This document shows, piece by piece, positions 8,127-18,400 of a stretch of 64,000 nt of DNA. Origin of the DNA: Pyrinomonadaceae bacterium. Its GTDB lineage: Bacteria; Acidobacteriota; Blastocatellia; Pyrinomonadales; Pyrinomonadaceae. Both the position numbers and the translations under genes were made by a program. The stretch is from assembly GCA_028284415.1 (NCBI GenBank), contig JANQRU010000005.1:434001-498000 (forward strand), written 5' to 3'. The notes under the pieces are model-generated. The model was given only the letters and a program-made list of their open reading frames with translations, ran no database searches and was not told the origin of the DNA. Positions within the stretch are counted from its first letter, which is position 1; the number at the start of each line of letters is the position of its first letter.

Positions 8127-9902
8127 ATGGAAGTTTATTTTCAATTAATCAACGACGAAGAAGGGCTTGCGAAAGCTCTCGAAGAATTTAAATCAGAAGA
8201 ATATCTCGGTTTTGATACGGAAACTACAGCTCTTGACCCTTTTGATGGTTACATACGTCTTGTTCAGCTTAGTAATGGTAAAAACACGATTGTAATTGAT
8301 CTAAAACCTTTTATGGATAAGGGTGATATTAAAACAATGCCCGAACTTGAGGGTTTGCGAAAAATTCTCTCGGATGAAAAACCGATCAAGATCGCACACA
8401 ATGCAAAGTTTGATGCAAAATGGACTCTGCATCATCTGGGAACTGAACTCGGTGGCATCTTCGACACGCTTATTGCTAGCCAATTAATCGCTGCGGGTGA
8501 TCAGGATCGTCGTCATAACTTGGCGGAAGTTACGAGCTTTTTTCTCGGGACTGAACTAGATAAAAGCGAGCAGGTTTCAGATTGGAGTGCTGATGAGCTT
8601 TCTCATTCTCAAATCGAGTATGCTGCCAAAGATGCTGCAACGATGGTTCCTTTACGTGAAAAAATCGTTGAAAAGTTAAAATCTGATGGTTTGATAAGAG
8701 TTGCTAAACTGGAATTTGATTGTGTTGTGCCAATTGCCACAATGGAGCTAAATGGCTTTTATCTAAATGCAGATTGTTGGCGGGAACAGCTTGAAAAAGT
8801 AAAAAAAGAACAAGAAAAAATTGCCCTAGAGTTGCAAGGAATGCTTTCTGCGGGTGTTGCTCAGGCTTCCCTTTTTGGCGTTGCGGAAATCAATCTTGAC
8901 TCTAAAGCACAAGTTACTGATGCTCTAAAAAATTTAGGCGTCCCCGTCCCCGAAACAACACGCGGTTGGCAATTACAACCACTTGCTAAAGATTATCCTG
9001 TTGTCGAAAAACTTCTCGAATACCGTAGCGTTGCTAAAGCAATCACGAGCTTTGGCGAAACGATCTTGGAATTTATCAATCCCGAAACAGGCAGAATCCA
9101 CGCAGATTTTCGCCAGATCGGTGCTCCGACAGGACGTTTTAGCTGTTCAAAACCAAATGTACAGCAAATCCCACACGGTGAAGAATACCGAAAATGCTTC
9201 CGTGCTGAAGAAGGAAACACTCTGATTATTGCTGATTACTCGCAGATTGAATTGCGGATTTTAGCAGAATTTTCAAATGACGAAAATTTTATAGATGCCT
9301 TCAAATCAGGTGAAGATTTTCATTCATCTGCTGCCGCACAGGTTTTTAATATCAAGTCTGAAGAAGTTACGCCTGAGCAAAGAAGTTTTGCCAAACGCTT
9401 AAACTTCGGTGTTGTTTATGGAATCGGTTCGCAGAGATTTGCTTTGATGACTGGCGTTTCTCAGATGGAAGCCGAAAACATTATGCGTCGTTATTTTGCA
9501 ACTTACAGGGGACTTGATGAATGGCTCAGAAATGCTGGAAATAGAGTCATCCAAGAAAGAAATGCTCGCACGGCTTCCGGTAGAATGATGCGGTTTCGCT
9601 TTGATGAAGACGACCGAAAAAAAATCGCTTCCGCTAAACGTAATGGCAAAAATATGCCGATTCAAGGGACTTCTGCTGACATTCTAAAGCGTGCTTTACA
9701 CCTATTGCACCAAGTAAATACCAAAACTTCCGCAAAATTAGTAAATATTGTTCACGATGAAATTATTGTTGAGGTGAATGAATCTGAACCGGAACAAGCT
9801 GCAAGAAATCTGGAACAGGCAATGGTAAGTGCGGCGGAAGAATATGTTGCAAAAGTTCCGATTAAGGTTGATGTAGAAATTTCAAAAGAATGGACTAAAT
9901 AA
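8127..9902 (+). CDS. Family A DNA polymerase with 3'-5' exonuclease domain, no 5' nuclease
   Basis: The 591-residue protein joins a DEDD 3'-5' proofreading exonuclease (residues about 1-190, with GFDTETT, HNAKFD and the YAAKDAA block) to a Pol I-type polymerase domain. Motif A is DYSQIELR (Asp near residue 369), motif B RSFAKRLNFGVVYG (about 419) and motif C HDEIIVEV (about 543). The N-terminal 5'-3' nuclease of classical PolA (about 930 residues in total) is absent, as in the stand-alone 'bifunctional 3'-5' exonuclease/DNA polymerase' group. Exonuclease and polymerase motifs look intact. It is likely a repair or gap-filling enzyme, or the only Pol I with a separate flap nuclease elsewhere. 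No ribosome-binding site is obvious. Confidence 0.92.
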   Translation: MEVYFQLINDEEGLAKALEEFKSEEYLGFDTETTALDPFDGYIRLVQLSNGKNTIVIDLKPFMDKGDIKTMPELEGLRKILSDEKPIKIAHNAKFDAKWTLHHLGTELGGIFDTLIASQLIAAGDQDRRHNLAEVTSFFLGTELDKSEQVSDWSADELSHSQIEYAAKDAATMVPLREKIVEKLKSDGLIRVAKLEFDCVVPIATMELNGFYLNADCWREQLEKVKKEQEKIALELQGMLSAGVAQASLFGVAEINLDSKAQVTDALKNLGVPVPETTRGWQLQPLAKDYPVVEKLLEYRSVAKAITSFGETILEFINPETGRIHADFRQIGAPTGRFSCSKPNVQQIPHGEEYRKCFRAEEGNTLIIADYSQIELRILAEFSNDENFIDAFKSGEDFHSSAAAQVFNIKSEEVTPEQRSFAKRLNFGVVYGIGSQRFALMTGVSQMEAENIMRRYFATYRGLDEWLRNAGNRVIQERNARTASGRMMRFRFDEDDRKKIASAKRNGKNMPIQGTSADILKRALHLLHQVNTKTSAKLVNIVHDEIIVEVNESEPEQAARNLEQAMVSAAEEYVAKVPIKVDVEISKEWTK

Positions 9903-9947
9903 AATACGAATTGCGGACTAATAATTTCTAATTCGCAATTCGTATTT
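9902..9947. terminator. Bidirectional terminator between converging genes
   Basis: A 14-bp perfect inverted repeat (AAATACGAATTGCG / CGCAATTCGTATTT) fills the gap between the polymerase stop and the convergent zinc-ribbon gene. Both flanks are A/T-rich, so it can serve both strands. Confidence 0.75.
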
Positions 9948-9951
9948 GAAT

Positions 9952-10692
9952 TTAACTTGCTGTTGCTTCGCTTTGTTCTTCTTCGCTGTTATCCACATAC
10001 AATATTCTTGTACAGCTTTCGCAGGTCAAGATCTCATCTGTGGTCTTGAGTAGGACAATCATTTGTTTTCTTAAAGACATAAAACAAGCACTACATGTAC
10101 TATTTTTAACTTCGGCTACAGCTATACCATCTCTACTTCTGGTGATGAGACGATTGTAAACTGCGGCAAGTCTGGGTGAGATATCTGAAAAAACAGCTTC
10201 ACGCTCTTTGGTTAGCTTGTTATATTCTCTTTTGTTGCTTCTGAGTTCTTTTTCAAAATCTTTTAGTTTCTTTTCCCAATCGCTTTCAAGATTGTTTATT
10301 TCATCTGCTCGCTCATCTAAAACCTTGTCCGTTTCATCAATAATTTCGAGCTGTTCTAAAATCTCAGTTTCGTGTCCCGAAACTTGTTTGTTTAGAGCAT
10401 CAATTTCACGCATTGCCGCTTCGTATTGCTTTGTATCGGTGGCGGTCGTTAAGTTTCGATTCGCTCTGTCCAATTGCGTTTTGGCGTCAGCGATTCTGTT
10501 TTCAAGGTCAGTTTTCTTCTCTTCTGCTTCCTTTTTTGTATTTTGTATCTCTCTAATAGAAGAGGCGTGCTGTTCAAACTCTTGTTCGAGGGTAGCACGC
10601 CTTTCTTCTGCAGTTTCTATATTGTTCTTGAGTTGCCGAATCCTTGTATCGGTTTTCTGCAACTCGACCAGCTTAGATAATTCTGATTTCAC
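9952..10692 (-). CDS. Coiled-coil protein with C-terminal C4 zinc ribbon (COG1579/DUF164 family)
   Basis: Residues about 1-175 form one long antiparallel coiled coil rich in Glu, Lys, Leu and Gln. Residues about 195-235 carry a zinc ribbon, CSAC followed by CESC. This is the architecture of the COG1579 family (zf-RING_7), whose role is poorly defined; chlamydial and Helicobacter members have been linked to nucleic acids and flagellar or secretion partners. Translation starts at a GTG, with AGGAGA about 14 bases upstream, which is a long spacing. The acidic tail after the ribbon looks disordered. It is transcribed toward the polymerase gene. Confidence 0.85.
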   Translation of the reverse strand: MKSELSKLVELQKTDTRIRQLKNNIETAEERRATLEQEFEQHASSIREIQNTKKEAEEKKTDLENRIADAKTQLDRANRNLTTATDTKQYEAAMREIDALNKQVSGHETEILEQLEIIDETDKVLDERADEINNLESDWEKKLKDFEKELRSNKREYNKLTKEREAVFSDISPRLAAVYNRLITRSRDGIAVAEVKNSTCSACFMSLRKQMIVLLKTTDEILTCESCTRILYVDNSEEEQSEATAS

Positions 10693-10789
10693 GTTTATAA
10701 AAAATCTCCTGTTAATAAATAGCTTTTTATGTTTAAATAATTATTCTACAATACGAGCCTCTGAAAAGGAAAAGGCTGTCAGCCACAAA

Positions 10790-11332
10790 CTATCCTAAAA
10801 ACACCTCAAAATGTTTTTTAAAACTCTGCATATTAAATGAAGCCCGATTTCTTTCATCTAAAACTGAAAACCATTGTGGATGATTTTCGTATCGTAACAA
10901 AACTAATTCCTCATTCATTTTGCTAAATCCAAAATGTGTGATCATCGCTGCGGCTAAAGCTCCGCCACGCATAAAACCGTCACTCGGCGTCTGCGTCCAA
11001 CCCGCGTCCAAAGTCAAACATCTTACTCCCTGTTGAAGTTTTAATTGCGGACCACGCAAATTTGAATTACCAAATTTAAACCGATGCTTTTCTTTCTGTT
11101 CAATCTTGATTCTTGCACCGTGATCGTTAAATGCAAAAACAATTTCTAAAACAGTATCGAAAAGCCATTTGACGCTTTCCGTGCGGATTTTATCATTAGA
11201 GGCTTTCAGCGTTAGATAGTCAGCTAATTCAAAACGGTTAGTTTGTTTTGCATTTTCGACGGCAATTTCCAGATCGTGTTCCCAAACTTCATCAAGTTCG
11301 CTCATATTTTCAGAATAAAAGATATAGGTCAT
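10790..11332 (-). CDS. Conserved protein of unknown function
   Basis: About 180 residues with no signal peptide and no membrane segment, so probably cytoplasmic. It has a helical N-terminal half ('DLEIAVENAKQTNRFELADYL'-type amphipathic pattern). The middle includes 'GVRCLTLDAGWTQTPSDGF' with a following Gly/Ala stretch, which could be a small binding site. I do not recognise the family. The open frame extends to a TTG at 11374, but the ATG at 11332 is the better start. It is divergent from the large TPR protein, with about 70 bases between them to hold both promoters. Confidence 0.55.
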   Translation of the reverse strand: MTYIFYSENMSELDEVWEHDLEIAVENAKQTNRFELADYLTLKASNDKIRTESVKWLFDTVLEIVFAFNDHGARIKIEQKEKHRFKFGNSNLRGPQLKLQQGVRCLTLDAGWTQTPSDGFMRGGALAAAMITHFGFSKMNEELVLLRYENHPQWFSVLDERNRASFNMQSFKKHFEVFLG

Positions 11333-11399
11333 TTTTGGCAATTTCGTGTTATCATCATTGGATATTAAAAACAAATAATTTTAAGACGGATTTATTTTT

Positions 11400-14300
11400 A
11401 TGAGATACGTAGCATTAATACTAATAATAATCCTTTCCTCGCTCACAATGTTTGCTCAGACCCCTGACCCAAACCTTGCAGAGAATACAAATACAGAAAC
11501 AAAAGTTAAAACGGAAGAGAATGTTGGGGGTGAAAAAGAAGACTTAAAAAATGCGATTGCTTTATCTGCCCCGGCTGAAAGAATCTCAGCTTTACAAAAA
11601 TTTATCAGAGATTACCCCGAATCGGAAGAAAAAAATCGTGCATTGGAGTTAATAGTCGGTGCCAGAGCAGCAATCGCCGCCGAAAAATTGCGTTTAGGTG
11701 AAGTAGAAGAAGGCGTAAATCTTTTCAAACTTGCCGTAAAAGAATCTCCGACGCCTGTTTCCGACAAATTATTTTCAGGAGTTTTATTACAAATCCCAAC
11801 AAATGTTTTTGTACGCGGACAGAGAGTTGCGGCTTTTGATATTGCTCAAACCATCGAAGAAAAAATCGGTGATAACGCCAAACAAATTGCCGCTTTGGCA
11901 ACGTTCTATTTAGGAATTGAATATTCTACCGCTGCCCGAAAACTCGCCCAAAAAGCAATCGAACTCGAACCTGAATTAGCATCAGCTCATCAAACTTTGG
12001 GTTTGGCTAACCGTATCGGTTTTAATCTACCTAAAGCCGAAGAGGGCTACACGAAAGCCCTAGAACTCGACCCTGATTCAATAGTTTCAAAAAGAAGCTT
12101 AGCAGAGATCAAAAGAGCCTTAGGGAAATCTGATGAAGCCACAACGCTCTACAAAGAAATTCTGGAAAAGAAAGAAGATGACGCGACGGCTAAAACAGGC
12201 TGGATACTTTCGCTTTTTGATGCGGGCAAAAAGGATGAAGCTGAAGCTGAGATGGCAAAGGAACTCGAAGCTAATCCTAAAAACGTTCCGCTACTCGTCG
12301 GTGCGGCTTACTGGTATGCAACACAGAAAAACGGTGAAAAAGCTGTCGCAATGGCTAATCAAGCGATTCAAGCTGAGCCTCGCTACACTTGGGCTTATAT
12401 TGCACTTGCTCGTGGACATATGCTCCAAGGAAGTCCCCTTTCTGCCGAAACTGCACTCCTAACCGGACGCCAATTCGGTAATTTTCCGACGCTATCTTTT
12501 GAACTTGCACTTGCTCAAAGTGCCGCAGGTTTTTATAAAGAAGCCGCCGAAGAACTTAAGAAAAACTTTACGATTGAAGATGGAAAGGTGGTTACAAGTC
12601 TGGGCGGACGTATTGAAGCTGAAGGTGATAATTTTATCGAATTATTATCTTTAGAAAGAAAAGCAGGAATATTTGCACCGAATGCCGCGAATGACATTGA
12701 AAAAGCAAAAAAATTACAAGCCTTGCTCGAATTTGAAAATAAGCTTGCCATATCAACAGTTGATGAAATTGAACTAGCCGAGGCGGCAGAGAATTTTGCA
12801 GGTGGCGATGATGGAATGAAAACCCATCGCAATTTGTACGTTGCTAATCAGCTTATTGAAAAGAAAAAAGCCTTACCAAAAGCAATGGAGTTGACGCAGA
12901 GAGCCGTTGAAGGAGTTCAGGATGCACTAAACGTTTCCAGCCCCTCATCTGCAGTTTTAGCAGACGAACTTTATGAGACAAGAAACCTTGCCCGAACACG
13001 CGGTCAAAATGTCGTCGTTCCTGATATTCCTACACCCACGCTTACAAGAATTATTCGCGGCAGAATCGAAGAAACCGCAGGTTGGACACTCTACAATCAG
13101 GAAAAATACGAAGAGTCACTTGCCAAGCTCAATTTGGCAATGAGTATCTTGCCTAAAGATAGTGCTTGGTGGCGTTCGACACTCTGGAAACGCGGAATGG
13201 TCTTCGAGAAAATGGAAAAACCCAAAGAAGCCCTTGATTCCTACGTAAAAAGTTACGCAAGCGAGATCGCCAACGCTGACCAACCCAGCACAGTTAAAAA
13301 AGTTGTTGTCGAAACACTCTATCAACAGGTTAATGGAAGTCTGGACGGTTTAGAAGAAAAATTAAAAGATTCGCCAAAAGACGAAACCAATACCTCCGCA
13401 ATCTTCGTCAAAAAATCCGAACCTGAAGAAAAACCAAAAGAAGATAAAAAGAAAGATGACGAAGTCCCCGATATTGTTCCGATTGCCAAAGATGACTCAA
13501 CCGACGCCAGCAAAAAACCATCCGAGGATGAAAAGCTAACATTAAATGAAGACATCTTAGACCCAACCAAAGCACCGAAAGAGAAACCTTCCGAAACAGA
13601 TGATAAAAAACCAGTTGATTCGGAAAAAAATATTGAAGATATTTCTTTGCCTGATTCGAACAATTCAACCTCTAAAGAAATTCCCTCAGAAGATACAAAC
13701 AAAACAACCGATAAACCAACTGACAAACCTAAAGAAGAAGCGAAAAACACTTCCCTCTTTGACCCAATCATCATTGATATTCCAAGAACTGACATCGAAC
13801 AATATAAACAGGCTTTAGAAGAGGAAAAGAAAAAAGAAGAAGAGAAAAAGTCGGAAGATAACGCAAACAAAACCAACGAAACAAAAGCAGATGAAAACGA
13901 AATAAAAAGGTCTGATCTGCCCAAAACAGACGATTCCAATCCTAAAGAACCAACAAAACCTGCCGAAGAAAATATTTCAGATTTGATTAATAAAGACGAT
14001 TCCTCCAAAGAAGATTCATCCAAACCAGCTGAAGCAAAAACCAGCGATGAATCCGCGAAAACCGATTCTTCAGAGAAGCCCAAAACCGATGAAACCAATG
14101 AAAAAGAAAATGATTCGGAAAAAACTGTAATTGATCTCGGAGCAACCCGTCCGAGAGTTGTTGCTAAGGAAGAAAAGAAAGAAGAACCTAAACTAGCCGA
14201 ATGCGAGATAGTCGTTAGTCAAGAAGTTGTCTCAATCATCAATACAAGCGGCGGAATAGGAATCTTGGTCGGATTAAAAGGTTTAGAAGAAAACAAACAA

Positions 14301-14483
14301 AAAGACATCAAAGCCACCTCAAGCAGCCCCGAAGATGTGGAGGTCGTCTATGAACCCGAAATCGGAGCAGTCGCAGGACAATCTTTCTTCCTGATCAAAT
14401 CCATCAGCTCCAACAAAGGTGCTTTTACCGTAACTTTTGAAACCCCTTGCGGAAAAAAAGATATCATGGTTAAAGTCCGTTAG
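11400..14483 (+). CDS. Large secreted TPR protein with charged low-complexity region
   Basis: The 1027-residue product begins with a signal peptide ending near MFAQ. Residues about 40-650 contain repeated helical hairpins of TPR type, including blocks like 'ALELDPDSIVSKRSLAEIKRAL' and 'LAMSILPKDSAWWR'. Residues about 655-920 are Lys/Glu/Asp/Pro/Ser/Thr-rich low complexity with no predicted fold. The last 100 residues form a compact beta-rich domain ('GGIGILVGLKG', ending 'GKKDIMVKVR') resembling an Ig-like or bacterial Big-type module. It probably scaffolds protein contacts in the periplasm or at the surface. It converges on the RHS operon end with only 9 bases between stops. Confidence 0.75.
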   Translation: MRYVALILIIILSSLTMFAQTPDPNLAENTNTETKVKTEENVGGEKEDLKNAIALSAPAERISALQKFIRDYPESEEKNRALELIVGARAAIAAEKLRLGEVEEGVNLFKLAVKESPTPVSDKLFSGVLLQIPTNVFVRGQRVAAFDIAQTIEEKIGDNAKQIAALATFYLGIEYSTAARKLAQKAIELEPELASAHQTLGLANRIGFNLPKAEEGYTKALELDPDSIVSKRSLAEIKRALGKSDEATTLYKEILEKKEDDATAKTGWILSLFDAGKKDEAEAEMAKELEANPKNVPLLVGAAYWYATQKNGEKAVAMANQAIQAEPRYTWAYIALARGHMLQGSPLSAETALLTGRQFGNFPTLSFELALAQSAAGFYKEAAEELKKNFTIEDGKVVTSLGGRIEAEGDNFIELLSLERKAGIFAPNAANDIEKAKKLQALLEFENKLAISTVDEIELAEAAENFAGGDDGMKTHRNLYVANQLIEKKKALPKAMELTQRAVEGVQDALNVSSPSSAVLADELYETRNLARTRGQNVVVPDIPTPTLTRIIRGRIEETAGWTLYNQEKYEESLAKLNLAMSILPKDSAWWRSTLWKRGMVFEKMEKPKEALDSYVKSYASEIANADQPSTVKKVVVETLYQQVNGSLDGLEEKLKDSPKDETNTSAIFVKKSEPEEKPKEDKKKDDEVPDIVPIAKDDSTDASKKPSEDEKLTLNEDILDPTKAPKEKPSETDDKKPVDSEKNIEDISLPDSNNSTSKEIPSEDTNKTTDKPTDKPKEEAKNTSLFDPIIIDIPRTDIEQYKQALEEEKKKEEEKKSEDNANKTNETKADENEIKRSDLPKTDDSNPKEPTKPAEENISDLINKDDSSKEDSSKPAEAKTSDESAKTDSSEKPKTDETNEKENDSEKTVIDLGATRPRVVAKEEKKEEPKLAECEIVVSQEVVSIINTSGGIGILVGLKGLEENKQKDIKATSSSPEDVEVVYEPEIGAVAGQSFFLIKSISSNKGAFTVTFETPCGKKDIMVKVR

Positions 14484-14492
14484 GATCGCTCC

Positions 14493-14945
14493 CTAATCCT
14501 TTGAAGCATCTTTAGGTTGACTGTAGAAACCAAGAGCCACTTTCTCATCCTGAATGAAAAAAACAAACTTCTCAATTTGTTTTTCATTTTCAAATTCTGT
14601 TTGGTAACTTAAATTTACAATCTTGTGAGATAGTTTGTTTCTCACACTAGAGTCTATTAATTTTGTATTCTTAACCTTACCTGCTTTTTTATAAAATTGT
14701 CTTATAGCGGAAACAACCAGTTCCTCGCTTTTTTCCTGCTTTTGTTCAATTGTGAACATCTCATATATTTCGCCAAATTTATTTTCGTTATACAATTTGT
14801 GGTATTTTTCGACCTGTTTTATAGCTACATTTCTCTCGTGTTCGTAATACACAGGTTTAATTGATAAACACCCTACATTCAATAAAATAACAGCTAACAA
14901 AATCTGATATTTGAGCACTAAAATGGTTCTTTCTTCAAATAGCAT
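14493..14945 (-). CDS. Small lipoprotein, last gene of the RHS operon
   Basis: The 150-residue product has a short hydrophobic N-terminus and a lipobox (LLNVGC, Cys at residue 26), so it should be a lipid-anchored periplasmic protein. The mature part is a helix followed by beta strands ('KVVNLSYQTEF'-like pattern, 'FVFFIQDEKVALGFY'), similar in size and pattern to DUF4019/DUF3887-type domains. AAAGAAAG precedes the ATG. It follows the previous lipoprotein gene by 14 bases, so it belongs to the same transcript. It could be a second immunity or accessory lipoprotein; this rests on position only. Confidence 0.6.
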   Translation of the reverse strand: MLFEERTILVLKYQILLAVILLNVGCLSIKPVYYEHERNVAIKQVEKYHKLYNENKFGEIYEMFTIEQKQEKSEELVVSAIRQFYKKAGKVKNTKLIDSSVRNKLSHKIVNLSYQTEFENEKQIEKFVFFIQDEKVALGFYSQPKDASKD

Positions 14946-14959
14946 TGTCTTTCTTTAAA

Positions 14960-15412
14960 TTACACTAACTGCTTACACCCAATCACATAATCATAGAGAG
15001 TAGAAGATGAATGTTCGACAACAATAATCTTTTTACCTTTTTGATATTTAATGAAACCTCGATCTCGCCAATGTTTTTCATCTTCAAAAATTTTTCGTTT
15101 CCAACCTTGATTTCTAAAATACTCCAAATAGAAACTCTTTACCTGTGAAAATGATATGTTGGTTTTGTAGTAGTAAGCGATAGCTATAGTAAAACTATTT
15201 CCCCCTCCAAAATCCTTGTGTGTAAATCTAAATCCATCCGGTTTTGGAACATTTTCGCAAAACTCATTCAATTTCCTGAATTTTTTAGATTCAGAAATCT
15301 TTTGTTCTATCTCTTCTTGGGTTAACTCACTACAGGACAAAAACATCGAAAGTATAGAAATACTTAACAAAAATAGACTAAATACCTTAATTTTTTTTGT
15401 AATACTAATCAA
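14960..15412 (-). CDS. Small lipoprotein overlapping the RHS stop codon (candidate immunity protein)
   Basis: The 150-residue product has a signal peptide and lipobox (SMFLSC, Cys at residue 27), predicting a lipid-anchored periplasmic protein. The mature domain contains 'FYLEYFRNQGWKR' and a strand-rich end. No in-frame ATG exists before the signal sequence. The likely start is TTG at 15412, with AGGT eight bases upstream, which overlaps the RHS gene by 8 bases and implies translational coupling. A small lipoprotein coupled directly behind an RHS tip matches the usual layout of effector-immunity pairs. The function is inference from position; no immunity family is recognised. Confidence 0.65.
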   Translation of the reverse strand: MISITKKIKVFSLFLLSISILSMFLSCSELTQEEIEQKISESKKFRKLNEFCENVPKPDGFRFTHKDFGGGNSFTIAIAYYYKTNISFSQVKSFYLEYFRNQGWKRKIFEDEKHWRDRGFIKYQKGKKIIVVEHSSSTLYDYVIGCKQLV

Positions 15413-18400
15413 TGAGATTACCTAAGTCTTCTATTATATCTCCTACTCTTCTACTATTATTTACACCACTAGTAATAGAGGGAGTTCCGAAACCCAAACT
15501 AAATGCAGCTCTACTGTTCCTTGAATTTTCTGGTATATTATTTTCAATTCCGGCACATAAATAATAACATACTTGTGTAGATTGACTTGTACCCGTATAA
15601 AAATCCTCTCGGATGTTTCTGTCCGCATTACTATCAATTATCCAAGAAGCGTTTGCCGAAAACCCTCCTAGTAAATTTCTCGGTCTAAACATACTGCTTA
15701 TGTTGCCATTGTCCATTGCGGACATCCAATCAGTCGGGTTAATTCCAAATCTAAATCCTATTATAGGGTCAAAATCTCTAGTTAACTCAAGCTGTACACC
15801 AGTGTCAATTAAGGGTAAATTATAACTGACTGAAACCGAATCTGGGTTTGTTGCTCTTTCCAAAAGGTTGAATAAAGGGTCATTAGCTACACTTGCAGCA
15901 AAAGGTTGAACATTTCCTTTACTTTGGGTAACAGTTTCAGTCATCAACTCCCCCCAAGTTTTAAGTCGAGCTTTAGGCATAGTAGATGCAGCTCTCCTAT
16001 TTAGCTCTTCTGTTTTCCCCAAAGCATAGTATCCATTTCTAGTCACACTATAGGTAAATCCATCATCAGCATCAACAAAAATTGAAGGTCCCCTATAAGG
16101 TTTTTTATATATATCAAAAGGTGCTTTGTGAAATCCAACATTTCTATGACCGTACACATCTCCAATGTGAGTAGCTGCCTGTAATCCCGTTGGATCAGTA
16201 TATTTGAGCGGAGAATTCATCACATAGACATATCTATTAAAAGTTTGTGGGTTTGCCGACTTTCCACTTGCCAAAAGCGGATCAACAGCGGTAAATCTGC
16301 CGTGATTATTTTTATAATATCTTGCTTCTGCAAAGTCTAATCCTGTTTCTTCATCTCTTTCATATCCTGTGAATTTCTGTCTGACCGAATCTCCAATTAC
16401 CTTGTAACCATCATTGGTTGTTCTACTTGGAGTTCCAGCATATAGGTCTTCTCCGAACGGCATAAAGTCGCGTCGAGAGACTATATTCGCATTCTGATCG
16501 GTGATTGCCCTGATACTTCCGAGAGTGTCGGTTGCAATGTATTTAGTTGTTGCTTGTGATTGAGGAGTCTGAGTTGAATATTCTGCAACTAGCTTTCCGC
16601 CTGAATAAACAAACGTAATAGTTTCCTGAGCAGTTATCTTTTTGATTCTCTTCCCATTCCCATCATAATAGTATTGTCCAATAACAGTGTTTTGTGAATC
16701 TTTTACCTGAGTTTGTTTATTGTCAGCATTGAATACAAATTGTCTTCCCTCAGCATCACCAATTAAATTTCCATTAAAATCATAAGTATATCCCTGACTT
16801 GTCTGAAATCTGTTTGTATTCGGGTCAACTGTAGGTAGTGTTTGATTATTTATTGGCAACTGAGTAGAACCAACAATTTGTGTAAATGAAGTGCGATTAC
16901 CGTAACGGTCATAATCGAATGTCTGTTTCCAAGTCTGAGTTCCATTATTTGTTTCCTTAGCTTCTATTAGTCTATCCAAAGAATCAAATTTGTAAGTTTG
17001 AATAAACGGATTTGCCAACCCTGAAAAAGAGATAGTTTGTTTTGCAATATTTCCTGTATTCTTAGTTGTATCAACCGTTCCGTTTGTATTGAGTTCTCCG
17101 TAATCAAGATTGATTTTCCACAAGTTCAGATTTGTCGCACTTGTCCCTAGACCGATTTCGGTAGCTTGCATTTTGGAATTTAACTTAGCCGCTTCCCATA
17201 ATCCGTTTCCAATTCTTAATTTTTCAATTTGTTTAGAAGCAAAATAAGTAATTAAATCCGCATAGGTTTTATTGGTGCTTCCCATCTGCCCAGTGATTTG
17301 AGAAATGTCACCATCACTATCAAAAGTATTTGTAATAACTCTGCCTGTTGGATAGGTTTCTTGGGTAAGTCTTCCTGATAGATTGTATTGATAGCTTGAA
17401 GTATAAGTTTGCCCATCCGTAATTTGTTGGCTTGTCAGAACTCTTCCCATATTATCAAAAGCTGTAATTTGTGAAGTTGAGACAGAATTTGATGTTTTGG
17501 TTAATTGTCCTTTTGAAAACGGCACACTTGAGTCATCATAAGTAAATGTAGCCGTTGGAGTGCCGTCTGAGTAAGTTCTCGTTAAAGTCCGATTTAATTG
17601 GTCGTAGGTGTAGGTTGTCGTTACATTTTTAGCGTCGATTGTTGTTAAAACATTACCATTGGCATCATAGGTCGAGGCAGTTGTCCATTGTGTGTTGGAA
17701 GTTCCCTGCCCTGATAGATTTAAGGCTGTATTGACTTGCTGTTCGGGTTGTCTAACTCTAATAAGTCTGCCCAAAGAATCATAAAGGAAATATCTCTTTT
17801 GAACTCCTTGAGTAACTTCAACCATATTGCCTTGCGTATTGTAGGAATAATAAGTCGCTTGAGTCGGAGATGAGACTGTTCCTAAACTGCCGGAACTATT
17901 AGGTTCATCAACTCTCGTTACTTGCCCGAGTGCATTAGATATGTTTCTCCTCTGTTTTCCTGCTTGATTAGTGACAGTTGAAGCATTGGCATCAGTTTCC
18001 GTGACAACAACTCCCGTTGAATTAGAATTGCTTCCCCAAGGTGCGGGCAGACTTGCCCCTGAAAAGTGTTCCGCTTCAGAACGTCTGCCGTGATTCCAAC
18101 TCTTTGAGCGTGACCAACCCATCGTTTGCTCGCTTCCTGCTTGATTGGAATAAGCCGCTCGATATGGATTTGAAGTTAAAGAATATGTATATGGATTTGA
18201 GGTTTCATAACGGGTTTGAACTTTAATTCCATCGGTTTCATCGTACTCATCTTCCGTTGCGGAGTTTTCCAGAGTTCTGACTAATCGAGGTCTTCCCAGT
18301 TGATCATAGTGAGAAATTGAGACTTTCTTAGCATCACCGAGAGCATAAAGATCACTCCTCTTTATAACTCTTCTTTCAAGGTCTCCATATTCAGTCTGAG

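Noticed and set aside
13322-14098. A 258-codon minus-strand frame rich in Ser and Phe
   Set aside because: It mirrors the Lys/Glu/Asp-rich low-complexity region of the TPR protein and shows no domain pattern.
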